Positions 8,323 through 17,207 of a stretch of DNA of 64,000 nucleotides are shown one piece after another; the first letter of the stretch is position 1, and every line of letters starts with the position of its first letter. The stretch covers positions 310,001 to 374,000 of the forward strand of contig NZ_RCWL01000003.1 in NCBI RefSeq assembly GCF_003991195.1. Reading direction: 5' to 3'. The position numbers and the translations under genes are program-made. Source of the stretch: Gynurincola endophyticus (GTDB taxonomy: Bacteria > Bacteroidota > Bacteroidia > Chitinophagales > Chitinophagaceae). The notes below the pieces were generated by a model. It was not told the DNA's origin and searched no databases. It worked only from the letters and a program-made list of their open reading frames with translations.

Positions 8323-10134
8323 ATGAATATTCGTAACATAGCCATCATCGCGCACGTTGACCACGGTAAAACAACATTAGTAGATAAAATCTTGCATGCT
8401 ACTGCAGTATTTCGTGAGAATCAACAAACTGGAGAATTAATTATGGATAACAACGATCTTGAAAGAGAACGTGGTATCACTATCTTCAGTAAGAATGCAG
8501 CAGTAACTTACAAAGACTTTAAAATTAATGTGATTGATACTCCGGGCCACGCCGACTTCGGTGGTGAAGTGGAACGCGTATTAAAAATGGCCGACGGGGT
8601 TATTCTGTTGGTAGATGCTTTTGAAGGACCAATGCCTCAGACCCGCTTCGTACTTCAGAAAGCATTACAACTGAACTTAAAACCGATTGTGGTAATCAAC
8701 AAAGTTGATAAACCAAACTGTCGTCCGGATGAAGTGCACGATGCTGTTTTTGAATTATTCTTCAACTTAGATGCTACTGAAGAGCAGTTAGATTTCCCAA
8801 CTTATTACGGTTCTGGTAAAAATGGTTGGTTCAACTCTACTTTAGAGCAAATTGATAATATTGAACCATTATTAGATGGTATTATAGAGCACGTTCCTGC
8901 TCCGAAAGTGGCAGAAGGTACTTTACAACTACAGATTACTTCTTTAGATTACTCTTCTTTCTTAGGCCGTATCGCTATCGGTAAAGTTACCCGCGGTACC
9001 ATTAAAGAAAATCAGCCGATCACGTTAATGCAAACAGACGGATCTGCAAGAAAAGGCCGTGTAAAAGAGTTATATGTGTTTGAAGGAATGGGTAAGAAGA
9101 AAGTATCAGAAGTTGTTGCAGGTGACCTTTGTGCTGTAGTAGGTATTGAAGATTTCAATATTGGCGATACCATCGCTGATAGCGAAAATCCTGAAGCATT
9201 ACCGGTAATCTCGGTAGATGAGCCTACAATGAACATGACTTTCTCTATCAATAACTCACCTTTCTTCGGTAAGGATGGTAAATTTGTTACCTCACGTCAC
9301 CTGAGAGACCGTTTGTTTAAAGAAACAGAGAAAAACCTTGCATTACGTGTAAAAGAATCTGAAGGTGGTGGTGATAGCTTTATCGTATATGGTAGAGGTA
9401 TTCTTCACTTAGGAGTATTAATCGAAACAATGCGTCGTGAAGGTTACGAGTTAACTGTAGGTCAACCTCAGGTAATCGTAAAAGAAATTGACGGACAAAA
9501 AATGGAGCCGTACGAGAATCTGGTAGTAGACGTACCTGAAGAGTTTGCTTCTAAGGTAATTGACCTGGTTACCAGAAGAAAAGGAGAGATGCATATCATG
9601 GAAACCAAAGGTGAAATGCAGCATCTTGAGTTTGAAATTCCTTCAAGAGGTTTGATCGGTTTACGTACACAAATGTTAACTGCAACGACCGGTGAAGCCG
9701 TAATGGCACACAGATTTGTTGCTTATAAGCCATGGAAAGGACAAATTCCTGGTAGAAACAATGGCGTGTTGATTTCAAAAAATACTGAAAAAACAACTGC
9801 TTACTCAATCGATAAATTACAAGACAGAGGTACTTTCTTTGTTGATCCGGGTGAGGATGTTTATTTAGGTCAGATCATTGCAGAAAACATTAAACCGGGC
9901 GACCTGGTTGTAAATGCAACAGAGCAAAAGAAATTAACGAACCACCGTGCTTCTGGTGCGGATGATTCTGCTAAAATTGCGCCTAAAGTATTGATGAGCT
10001 TAGAAGAATGTATGGAGTACATTCAACAGGATGAGTGTATCGAAGTAACTCCTAATTTCATTCGTATGCGTAAAGTAATTTTAGACGAAAATGAAAGAAA
10101 CAAAGTAGCAAAACAAAGTAAAGCGGAAGCTTAA
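8323..10134 (+). CDS. bipA: ribosome-associated translational GTPase BipA/TypA
   Basis: BipA binds the ribosome in an EF-G-like position and aids 50S assembly and stress or cold adaptation. The protein has 603 residues. The G domain begins at once: A-H-V-D-H-G-K-T-T (G1), R-G-I-T-I (G2), D-T-P-G-H (G3) and N-K-V-D-K (G4). Domain II, the EF-G-like domains III and V, and the BipA-specific C-terminal domain follow at normal length. The ATG at 8323 gives the standard M-N-I-R-N-I-A-I-I start; a TTG at 8308 would add a nonconserved tail. The strong terminator at 10155-10180 ends the unit, so it is probably monocistronic. Confidence 0.97.
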   Translation: MNIRNIAIIAHVDHGKTTLVDKILHATAVFRENQQTGELIMDNNDLERERGITIFSKNAAVTYKDFKINVIDTPGHADFGGEVERVLKMADGVILLVDAFEGPMPQTRFVLQKALQLNLKPIVVINKVDKPNCRPDEVHDAVFELFFNLDATEEQLDFPTYYGSGKNGWFNSTLEQIDNIEPLLDGIIEHVPAPKVAEGTLQLQITSLDYSSFLGRIAIGKVTRGTIKENQPITLMQTDGSARKGRVKELYVFEGMGKKKVSEVVAGDLCAVVGIEDFNIGDTIADSENPEALPVISVDEPTMNMTFSINNSPFFGKDGKFVTSRHLRDRLFKETEKNLALRVKESEGGGDSFIVYGRGILHLGVLIETMRREGYELTVGQPQVIVKEIDGQKMEPYENLVVDVPEEFASKVIDLVTRRKGEMHIMETKGEMQHLEFEIPSRGLIGLRTQMLTATTGEAVMAHRFVAYKPWKGQIPGRNNGVLISKNTEKTTAYSIDKLQDRGTFFVDPGEDVYLGQIIAENIKPGDLVVNATEQKKLTNHRASGADDSAKIAPKVLMSLEECMEYIQQDECIEVTPNFIRMRKVILDENERNKVAKQSKAEA

Positions 10135-10154
10135 TTGTTACTTAATTTATATGG

Positions 10155-10183
10155 AAAAGGAGCACCTGGTGCTCCTTTTTTTT
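10155..10183 (+). terminator. terminator of bipA
   Basis: The stem AAAAGGAGCAC (10155-10165) pairs with GTGCTCCTTTT (10169-10179) around a three-base loop and is followed by a run of T. It lies 20 bases after the bipA stop. Confidence 0.9.
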
Positions 10184-10288
10184 ATTATTCGTAACATCTG
10201 TATAATTAAGCATTTAAACCAAAACGGTTATCAGCATTAAAAACCTGCACTTTACTACAATTTAATGTCTTTGCACGAAGTATATCAG

Positions 10289-10296
10289 TATCTTTG
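10289..10296 (+). promoter_or_regulatory. -7 box of the small CxxC membrane protein gene
   Basis: TATCTTTG fits TAnnTTTG exactly and ends 20 bases before the ATG at 10316. This makes the in-frame TTG at 10265 an unlikely start. Confidence 0.55.
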
Positions 10297-10315
10297 CAAG
10301 AGTAAACCCGGGGTT

Positions 10316-10540
10316 ATGAAGAAGTTTTTATTATCTGTTGTTACCAGTCTTTTACTGTGTTTCGCTGTTATACAAGAAGTACAGGCACAGTGCTCTATTT
10401 GCACTAAAACTGCACAGCAATTGGGAGAGAAACCCGCAAAAGCCTTGAATGAAGGTATTATCTATTTAGCTTTTACACCATTGCTGATTATCGGATATGT
10501 TTCTTACAAATGGTATAAAAACAATAAACATAATTTGTAA
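10316..10540 (+). CDS. small membrane protein with signal peptide and C-x-x-C motif
   Basis: A 74-residue protein: a Sec signal peptide (residues 1 to about 25, ending V-Q-A-Q), then the motif C-S-I-C directly at the mature N-terminus, a short soluble stretch (E-K-P-A-K-A-L-N-E-G) and one membrane helix (about 46-63) with a basic tail. I recall similar short proteins, often with C-P-M-C and G-L-N-x-G-I-x-Y-L, as uncharacterised in Bacteroidota. The Cys pair next to the membrane could bind a metal or be redox active; that is inference. Its stop codon directly abuts the stop codon of the convergent meaB gene. Confidence 0.75.
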   Translation: MKKFLLSVVTSLLLCFAVIQEVQAQCSICTKTAQQLGEKPAKALNEGIIYLAFTPLLIIGYVSYKWYKNNKHNL

Positions 10541-11425
10541 TTATATTAAACGCTCATCCTGCAAAAAGCGATAAACATTTTTGTGCGGTGAGCTTTTCCA
10601 TCGTTGCAGTAATTCCTCTTTTCTGATGTCTTTCATCCGGTGTTGTTGAATGATCCAGTAAATCTTTTCGATGATTAAGCGGTCTTTCAATAGACGTTCA
10701 TTTGTTTTCAGAAGCGTTTGATCAATACTCCTTATTAAGTTTTCGATGCCTATTTCCTGATTTGCCTGAGTTGCAACAATCGGTTTGGTCTGATGTGCCT
10801 CATGCACCATCAATCGCAGGTTTTTGATCATCGTATCAGAACCCGGACGATCTGCTTTATTTACCACAAAAACATCTGCAATTTCCATCAGGCCGCTTTT
10901 CATCGTTTGAATTTCATCACCGGCTTCCGGTACTAATACGACGAGGGTAACATCTGCCAGCCCTGCTATTTCCACTTCGGATTGGCCTACGCCTACCGTT
11001 TCCAGTAAAATATAGTCGAAAGGGGCAGCTTTTAATATTTCTGTGAGTTCAATAATTTTGGGATGCAATCCACCAAGCGCGCCTCTTGTAGCCAGTGAAC
11101 GGATATACACATTAGGATGGTTATACCATCTGCTCATCCGGATGCGGTCTCCTAAAATTGCACCCTGATGGAAAGGCGAAGAGGGATCAACGCATAAGAT
11201 AGCTACTCTTTTACCTTTTTGAATCAACTGGGCCGTTAGCGCATCGGTTAAGGTGCTTTTACCCGCACCGGGTGGGCCGGTAATACCAATCAGCGGAATA
11301 GATTTATCAGGCAAGGAACTTAACAACTGCTCATATCCGGTCACTTCATTCTCTACCAAAGAGATACTTCGGGCAATACTTCGAACATTTCCTTGCTGGA
11401 TTTCTTCTACGAATTGATTCCACAT
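10541..11425 (-). CDS. meaB: methylmalonyl-CoA mutase-associated GTPase MeaB (ArgK family)
   Basis: MeaB is a G3E GTPase that protects and reloads the cobalamin-dependent methylmalonyl-CoA mutase. The 294-residue protein has a P-loop G-P-P-G-A-G-K-S-T near residue 50, the switch region V-E-T-V-G-V-G-Q-S-E-V near 145, and N-K-A-D near 190, and ends in the helical dimerisation arm. No mutase gene lies in the window. It starts 5 bases after the ABC exporter gene on the same strand, so the two are probably cotranscribed without an obvious functional link. Confidence 0.92.
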   Translation of the reverse strand: MWNQFVEEIQQGNVRSIARSISLVENEVTGYEQLLSSLPDKSIPLIGITGPPGAGKSTLTDALTAQLIQKGKRVAILCVDPSSPFHQGAILGDRIRMSRWYNHPNVYIRSLATRGALGGLHPKIIELTEILKAAPFDYILLETVGVGQSEVEIAGLADVTLVVLVPEAGDEIQTMKSGLMEIADVFVVNKADRPGSDTMIKNLRLMVHEAHQTKPIVATQANQEIGIENLIRSIDQTLLKTNERLLKDRLIIEKIYWIIQQHRMKDIRKEELLQRWKSSPHKNVYRFLQDERLI

Positions 11426-11430
11426 AAGAG

Positions 11431-13248
11431 TTATTTTACTTCTTGCATTGTCACTAATTTATGATAGAATCCGTTTTGAGCAATCAGTTTTTCGTGAGTG
11501 CCTCTTTCAACAATCTTACCTTTTTGCAAGACGATGATTTCATCAGCATGACGAATGGTGCTTAAACGGTGTGCAATTACAATACTTGTTCTGTTTTTCA
11601 TCATATTATTAATGGCATCCTGAACAAGTTTTTCACTTTCGGTATCTAATGAGGAAGTGGCCTCGTCTAATATAAGAATCGGTGGATTTTTCAGCACTGC
11701 TCTCGCAATGGTTAAACGCTGACGTTCACCACCGCTAAGTTTTGACCCGCGGTCACCGATGTTCGAATTAAATTGATCTTCTTTTTGTTGAATAAACTGA
11801 TAAGCGTTGGCTACTTTGGCCGCCTGTTCTATTTCTTCAACTGTTGCATCCGGTTTGCCTAATGCAATATTGGCTGCAATCGTATCATTAAATAGAATCG
11901 GTTCTTGTGTTACAATACCCATTTGTTCACGTAGGGAATACAAGCTGAAGTTTTTGATATTCTGTCCGTCAATCAGTAATTCACCTGAACTCACATCATG
12001 GAATCTCGGAATCAGATCAGCCAGCGTACTCTTGCCGGCCCCGGAAGAACCCACCAGTGCAATTGTTTTTCCCTTTTCGATCGTTAGATTAATGTCTTCC
12101 AGAATAGTAACATCATCATACTTGAAAGACACATTCCTGAGTTCAATTTTATCTTCGAAACCTGAAAAGCTAACAGGGTTACTTACTTCTTCAACAGTAT
12201 TGCTGGCATTCAGTACTTCCTCTACCCGTGCAATAGCGGCTGTTCCCCTTTGCACATTATAAAAAGCTGTAGAGAATGCCTTTGCGGGAGATATGATTTG
12301 TGTAAAAAAAACAATATACACAATGAATGCGCCCGGCGCCAGGCCGATTTCATTGGTTAATACAAGGCGTCCGCCAAACCATAAAATACAGCTTAATACT
12401 AATACGCCCATAAACTCTGACAGAGGAGATGCGAGGTCTCTTCTAAGCGCCATGGATACGCGTATTTTATTGAGAACAATATTGTTATTTTCAAAACGAC
12501 CTCTGATCAATGATTCTGCATTAAAAGCTTTAATAACTCTTAAACCAGAGAGTGTTTCATCGAGAATCGACAATAAAAAACCTTGTTGTTCCTGTGAAAC
12601 ATTTGATTGCTTTTTAAGACTTTTACTGATACGGCCGATAATAAATCCGGTAACCGGTAAAAGAATAAACAGGAATAAAGAAAGAGCCGGGCTTAAAAAG
12701 ATCATGAATGAGAGGAAGAAGATAATGGTCAGCGGTTCTCTGATCAAAGCTTCCATGGTACTAACAATAGAAAACTCAATTTCATTGATATCATTACTCA
12801 TTCTTGACATGATATCTCCTTTTCTTTTTTCAGTAAAATATCCAACCGGTAATTGTAGTATTTTATCAAAAAGATCGGCACGAAATCGGGTCATCACTTT
12901 ATTTCTCATCGGAACAATCATTCTGAATGCTCCATATATAAAGAGGTTTTTGAAGAAGATCGCTACAACTACGACGATACAAATACCGGCCAGCGCAGCA
13001 ATTTGCCCATTCTCCTGAATCACATTATGAAGAAAAACCTGTAGCCCGTCCATAATGCCTTCAGAACTAAAGCTGAATTGATAATTCTCAGGAGGCTTTG
13101 ACAGTCCGAATAACATTTGTAAGAACGGCGCCAGCATCGTTAATGAAAGCATTGAAAACAAGATCGATAACAGGTTGAACAAAAAGTATAAGAAAACTCT
13201 TCCCTTTTGATCTTGTAAATAATATAGTATACGTGAAAACTTCTTCAT
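11431..13248 (-). CDS. MsbA-like ABC exporter, fused permease and ATPase
   Basis: A 605-residue half-transporter. Residues about 15-325 are a six-helix exporter membrane domain (ABC_membrane). Residues about 350-600 are the nucleotide-binding domain, with Walker A G-S-S-G-A-G-K-S-T at about 400-408, the signature L-S-G-G-E-R-Q-R and Walker B I-L-I-L-D-E-A-T followed by the H-loop A-H-R-L-S-T. Architecture and length fit MsbA-like lipid/lipid A flippases, which act as homodimers in the inner membrane; a drug or peptide substrate cannot be excluded. It is first in a probable two-gene unit with meaB. A 316-base gap lies upstream. Confidence 0.9.
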   Translation of the reverse strand: MKKFSRILYYLQDQKGRVFLYFLFNLLSILFSMLSLTMLAPFLQMLFGLSKPPENYQFSFSSEGIMDGLQVFLHNVIQENGQIAALAGICIVVVVAIFFKNLFIYGAFRMIVPMRNKVMTRFRADLFDKILQLPVGYFTEKRKGDIMSRMSNDINEIEFSIVSTMEALIREPLTIIFFLSFMIFLSPALSLFLFILLPVTGFIIGRISKSLKKQSNVSQEQQGFLLSILDETLSGLRVIKAFNAESLIRGRFENNNIVLNKIRVSMALRRDLASPLSEFMGVLVLSCILWFGGRLVLTNEIGLAPGAFIVYIVFFTQIISPAKAFSTAFYNVQRGTAAIARVEEVLNASNTVEEVSNPVSFSGFEDKIELRNVSFKYDDVTILEDINLTIEKGKTIALVGSSGAGKSTLADLIPRFHDVSSGELLIDGQNIKNFSLYSLREQMGIVTQEPILFNDTIAANIALGKPDATVEEIEQAAKVANAYQFIQQKEDQFNSNIGDRGSKLSGGERQRLTIARAVLKNPPILILDEATSSLDTESEKLVQDAINNMMKNRTSIVIAHRLSTIRHADEIIVLQKGKIVERGTHEKLIAQNGFYHKLVTMQEVK

Positions 13249-13564
13249 CCTGGTTTATGATAATTTAAAATAACAGTTTCTGGGGAGCAAGGTTGTTTAG
13301 ATAAATTGTAAATTTTATTAACAGATTTTATCGTACGCCGGTAACCATATCGGTTAATTTAAAGTGGTTGTGCCAAAGATCTCTGCGTGAGCCATTTCAA
13401 GTTAATCGGGTTTAAATCAGCGTAAAAGTGAAGGTACATAAAAATACATTTGCGGGCATGATAAGTTTTACGGACACTCAAGGCGGGTAAAGGGTTTCCT
13501 GAAAATACCTGCCCGGCATACCAGCCTGCAAAATCGCATCTCAGCCAAATCTTAAAAGATCAGA
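13249..13564. other. 316-base intergenic stretch
   Basis: This lies between the ABC exporter start and the glycosyltransferase stop, both on the minus strand. No gene or terminator is seen. It must hold the promoter of the exporter, but no minus-strand TAnnTTTG box was found. A perfect plus-strand TACATTTG at 13445-13452 points away from any annotated gene; only a ten-codon frame from 13459 follows it. Confidence 0.5.
13445..13452 (+). promoter_or_regulatory. orphan -7 box on the plus strand
   Basis: TACATTTG fits TAnnTTTG exactly, but no plus-strand gene follows within 1 kb; transcription would be antisense to the glycosyltransferase gene. Probably a chance match. Confidence 0.2.
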
Positions 13565-14353
13565 TTATGATGTCTGTTCGGTTTGCTGTGTTGTTGACTT
13601 TTCATTTAATAGTTTAAGTTTTGCGTACTTTAACAAAGTCGTATAGGCAATACCGTAAGCTATTATAAGGCCTCTGTAACCATCACGAAAACCGGCACCA
13701 AAGAGATACGCCCGGATAAATGCAATAACCGGATTCAGGTAAATTTTAATGGCACTGGCTTTTTTCCCTCTCTTATATAATCCCTCAGCCTGAATAGTGC
13801 TGAATTTATTGATCTGGTTTAAATATTCTTCAATTGTATAGTAGCTATAGTGAAGAATATCCCCTTTGAGGTGTATTGGTTGAGCGTCGTTTGCTAAAAT
13901 GATTTTATCATGAGGGTTTTCTCCTCCCCATTCTGCCTGTTCCTTATTGAATAACCTGACTTTTTGATCAGGATACCATCTGCCGTGCCGGATCCAGCGG
14001 CCACAAAAGTTAGTGAGCCTGTTCATTTTATAAGCACTGGCCGGAGCTGCCTGTTGTTTAATTGCAAGAATCGATTGAACCAGTTGGCTGTCTAATGCTT
14101 CGTCTGCATCCAACGATAATACGAATGCGTGAGTGGCCTGGCTTAATGCAAAGTTTTTTTGTTGAATATAACCCAGAAATGGCTGTTCTATAAACCTGGC
14201 TCCATAATGAAGACAAATGTTTTTAGTATTGTCGTCAGATAACGAATCTACCACAACAATTTCATCAGCTACCGGTAAAACAGACTCTAAACACCGTCCA
14301 ATATTTTTCTCCTCATTTTTAGTAATGATAACAACGGATAATGGTGTACTCAT
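13565..14353 (-). CDS. family 2 glycosyltransferase, lipopolysaccharide/WaaE-like
   Basis: A 262-residue GT-A-fold glycosyltransferase. The N-terminus S-V-V-I-I-T-K-N-E-E-K-N-I, the V-D-S-L-S-D-D-N segment and the D-A-D-E motif near residue 95 are the nucleotide-sugar binding and metal-binding elements. Overall form and the R-W-I-R-H-G-R-W-Y-P segment are typical of the WaaE/KdtX-like group that adds a sugar to lipopolysaccharide core or another envelope glycan. A C-terminal hydrophobic region (about 215-245) suggests membrane attachment. The ATG at 14353 is chosen; earlier in-frame starts fall at or upstream of the promoter box at 14451-14444. Confidence 0.85.
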   Translation of the reverse strand: MSTPLSVVIITKNEEKNIGRCLESVLPVADEIVVVDSLSDDNTKNICLHYGARFIEQPFLGYIQQKNFALSQATHAFVLSLDADEALDSQLVQSILAIKQQAAPASAYKMNRLTNFCGRWIRHGRWYPDQKVRLFNKEQAEWGGENPHDKIILANDAQPIHLKGDILHYSYYTIEEYLNQINKFSTIQAEGLYKRGKKASAIKIYLNPVIAFIRAYLFGAGFRDGYRGLIIAYGIAYTTLLKYAKLKLLNEKSTTQQTEQTS

Positions 14354-14443
14354 TATATAAGCATGTAGAATGTTAAAATTTGTGTCGGATGGCTTGTTTT
14401 CAACCTGAAAATTCAGGAGAAATACCGACAAAGCCTTAGATTG

Positions 14444-14451
14444 CAAATATA
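14444..14451 (-). promoter_or_regulatory. -7 box of the glycosyltransferase gene
   Basis: On the minus strand TATATTTG fits TAnnTTTG exactly, about 90 bases upstream of the ATG at 14353. It lies only 12 bases from the divergent start codon at 14463, so the two transcription units share this short region. Confidence 0.4.
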
Positions 14452-14462
14452 AACGAATAAAA

Positions 14463-15104
14463 ATGACAAACTATCACTCCATATTCCCGTTAGAGCTTGT
14501 GGTTTATCCGGGAGAAAGAGTGAATCTGCACATATTTGAACCAAGGTATATTCATCTGATTAAGACAGCCGTTGAAAGTAAAAAACCTTTTGTAATGGGA
14601 GTGATGCTAAACAACCAGTTACAGGAAATTGCCACTTGTGTTCAATTGCTCGACGTTAGAAAGGAGTACGAAGATGGAAAAATGGATGTTACCATTGAAG
14701 GAATTAACCCGGTGCGGATTCTTGAATTTATCAAGTCGACCGATGCATTACTTCCGCACAACGCCATCGTATTTCATCCTGAAAATGAAGTTAAACGTTT
14801 AGATTCAGAGGTGTTTAATAAAGTGTATGAATTGATGCTGACATTGCATAGTGAGTTAAACCTGAATAAAAAGTTTGATAAAGAAGTGGCTGAGATGTTG
14901 AGTTACGATTTTGCACATCATATCGGACTTCCTTTAGAAGAAGAATACCGTTTATTAACCTTTTTAAAGGAAGTACAACGATTAGAATTAATGCGTTTAC
15001 ATCTGTTGAACATTTTGTCAATTGTGAAAAATTTGGCGGGTTTAAAAGAAAAGGTAAAACTTAACGGACATTTTAAAAATCTGAAGGGGTTTGATTTTGA
15101 TTAA
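14463..15104 (+). CDS. Lon-substrate-binding-domain protein (LON N-terminal-like)
   Basis: A 213-residue protein with the Lon N-terminal (LON_substr_bdg, PF02190) fold: the start I-F-P-L-E-L-V-V-Y-P-G-E followed by L-H-I-F-E-P-R-Y. It has no AAA+ or protease domain, so it is a stand-alone form, common in bacteria and of unknown role, perhaps binding unfolded proteins or peptides. It is followed 70 bases later by coaX on the same strand. Confidence 0.88.
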   Translation: MTNYHSIFPLELVVYPGERVNLHIFEPRYIHLIKTAVESKKPFVMGVMLNNQLQEIATCVQLLDVRKEYEDGKMDVTIEGINPVRILEFIKSTDALLPHNAIVFHPENEVKRLDSEVFNKVYELMLTLHSELNLNKKFDKEVAEMLSYDFAHHIGLPLEEEYRLLTFLKEVQRLELMRLHLLNILSIVKNLAGLKEKVKLNGHFKNLKGFDFD

Positions 15105-15174
15105 TGTTTGTAAGATGAAATTTTTAGTGCATTTTTGTTGCCTTATCTAACATTCTACAACTAAATCAGAACGA

Positions 15175-15912
15175 TTGAGTCAGATTACATTTTGTTTTGA
15201 CTTTGGTAATACCAGAAAAAAGCTAGCCGTATTTGAAGACGGTGATTTTAAAGAATTATTGGTACTGGAAAATGATGCTGTAGCTACGATTCAACCCATA
15301 CTGGAAAAGTATAAACCGGTAAAATCAATTTTATCATCGGTAATCAATCATAATCCGGAACTGGAAACACTCCTGAAAGAACATACCCGGTTTCATTTGT
15401 TGAGTTACCAATCGAAAATTCCGGTTACCTCTCCGGTAGGCGCCCCGCAAACCATCGGAGCCGACCGGTTAGCAATGGTCGTAGCAGCTGTAAATCTTTA
15501 TCCGAATTCGAATAATTTAATTATCGGATTAGGTACAGCAGTTACCTATAATTTTATCAATAAAAAGCATGAATTTTTGGGAGGGGGTATTTCGCCCGGC
15601 CTGGAAATGCGTTTTAAAGCTTTACATGAGTTTACGGCTAAATTGCCATTGGTAACAAAAGACTGGAACTTTCCACTGGTAGGATATGATACTAAAACCA
15701 ATATTCAAAGCGGTGTAATATTGGGTTTAGTCAAGGAAATTGATGGAATTATCGATGAATACCGGAAAAAGTATCATAATTTTAACGTGCTCTTAACAGG
15801 TGGAGATACACCCTTTTTGGACTATCATTTTAAAAACAAGATATTTGCAGACCCCTATTTGATATACAAAGGGCTGTATGCAATTAGTGAGTATAATAAC
15901 GAAACAATCTAA
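15175..15912 (+). CDS. coaX: type III pantothenate kinase
   Basis: CoaX phosphorylates pantothenate, the first step of coenzyme A synthesis, and is not inhibited by CoA. The 245-residue protein shows the ASKHA phosphate-1 motif D-F-G-N-T-R near residue 9, the pantothenate-site motif I-G-A-D-R near residue 94, phosphate-2 G-L-G-T-A-V-T near 120 and G-G-G-I-S-P-G-L near 140. The start is TTG at 15175, giving M-S-Q-I-T-F-C-F-D-F; there is no ATG in the right place. Its TAA overlaps the ATG of the following outer-membrane protein gene, indicating translational coupling. Confidence 0.95.
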   Translation: MSQITFCFDFGNTRKKLAVFEDGDFKELLVLENDAVATIQPILEKYKPVKSILSSVINHNPELETLLKEHTRFHLLSYQSKIPVTSPVGAPQTIGADRLAMVVAAVNLYPNSNNLIIGLGTAVTYNFINKKHEFLGGGISPGLEMRFKALHEFTAKLPLVTKDWNFPLVGYDTKTNIQSGVILGLVKEIDGIIDEYRKKYHNFNVLLTGGDTPFLDYHFKNKIFADPYLIYKGLYAISEYNNETI

Positions 15913-17207
15913 TGTATAAGAAATTAAGGCTTTTAGTTATTGCCGGTTTGTTTACAAGTTCAAATTTGCTGGCTCAATCAGATAATTCTCCGTACTCCAG
16001 ATATGGAATCGGTGATCTATTAAACACACAGAATGCAATTAATAGAGGAATGGGCGGCGTATCAGCTGCTTATTACGATTATACCAATCTGAACTTGATT
16101 AATCCTGCAGCTAACAGCAAACTGACTTCAACTGCCTTCAACTTTGGTGTGGAAATCAGTAACCGTACGATCCGTTCAGGAACTCCTCCGGAAAAGTACA
16201 GTAATTATAGTCCTAATATTTCTTACCTGCAATTAGGATTACCATTAGCAAAAAAACAAGGCTGGAATTTATTTTTGGGCTTGAAACCATTATCAAGGAT
16301 TTCATATAAAATTGCTCAGGGTGAACGCCTGAGTTTCGGATCTTCTACCGACTCTGTTAATAATATGTATGAAGGTACCGGTGGTTTATATGTGGCAAAT
16401 ATAGGTACCGCAATCACAGTATTCAAAAACTTCTCGGTAGGTGTGAATGCCGAATATCACTTCGGTTCAAAAGATTATTCTACCAGAAGAACCTTCCTGA
16501 ATGATACCGTAAATTACTATCGTTCTAATCACCAGACGCAATCTTCAATGAACGGTATGGTGTTTACCGGAGGTCTTCAATATTCCATCCCAATGGGTAA
16601 AAAATCAGTTTTGCAACTGGGTGCATATGGGAGAACAACTACTGATTTAAAAGCTACCCGTCAAAATATCCGTGAAACGTATACTTTCAATGGTAATACC
16701 GGCGCCAATGTAACTATTGACTCAGTATTTACTTCTGATGAAGAATCCGGAAAACTTACGCTACCTACCAATTACGGTATTGGTTTTATTTTCAATAGAA
16801 TCAATAAGTGGCAATTCGGTGTAGACTATGTATCTGCCAAATGGAGTGAGTACCGTTTCTTTAACCAGAAAGACCTGGTAAATGATTCATGGCAGATAAA
16901 AACAGGATTCCAGATTCTGCCTAAGGGGGGAGAAAACTACTGGTCAAACGTTTACTACCGCGCAGGCGTGAATTTCGGTAAAGACTATGTATCGATCAAT
17001 GAAGATCTGAATACCTGGGCAGTATCAGCCGGTATGTCATTCCCCATGAGAAAATCTCCTTATTCAAACCAGTTTTCAGTAATTCAAACTACATTTGAAT
17101 ACGGAAAAAGAGGAGATAAAAACTCTCTTCTGAGAGAAAATTATTTTCAGTTAACTGTAGGTTTATCTCTTAATGATATTTGGTTTATTAAGCGTAAGTA
17201 TGATTAA
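15912..17207 (+). CDS. outer-membrane beta-barrel protein (FadL/transport-like)
   Basis: A 431-residue exported protein with a signal peptide ending L-L-A-Q at about residue 22. The mature start S-P-Y-S-R-Y-G-I-G-D and the later R-G-M-G-G-V-S-A-A, then N-P-A-A-N, are typical of Bacteroidota outer-membrane barrels related to the FadL/PorV type. The rest alternates aromatic and polar residues as expected for beta strands. It probably forms a channel or has an envelope-biogenesis role; the substrate is unknown. It overlaps coaX by one base and the lptC gene by eight bases, so the three form an operon. Confidence 0.8.
   Translation: MYKKLRLLVIAGLFTSSNLLAQSDNSPYSRYGIGDLLNTQNAINRGMGGVSAAYYDYTNLNLINPAANSKLTSTAFNFGVEISNRTIRSGTPPEKYSNYSPNISYLQLGLPLAKKQGWNLFLGLKPLSRISYKIAQGERLSFGSSTDSVNNMYEGTGGLYVANIGTAITVFKNFSVGVNAEYHFGSKDYSTRRTFLNDTVNYYRSNHQTQSSMNGMVFTGGLQYSIPMGKKSVLQLGAYGRTTTDLKATRQNIRETYTFNGNTGANVTIDSVFTSDEESGKLTLPTNYGIGFIFNRINKWQFGVDYVSAKWSEYRFFNQKDLVNDSWQIKTGFQILPKGGENYWSNVYYRAGVNFGKDYVSINEDLNTWAVSAGMSFPMRKSPYSNQFSVIQTTFEYGKRGDKNSLLRENYFQLTVGLSLNDIWFIKRKYD

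Noticed and set aside
12293-13018. 241-codon open frame on the plus strand opposite the ABC exporter gene
   Set aside because: It is fully inside the well-supported exporter gene, has no family features and reads as a reverse-frame artefact.
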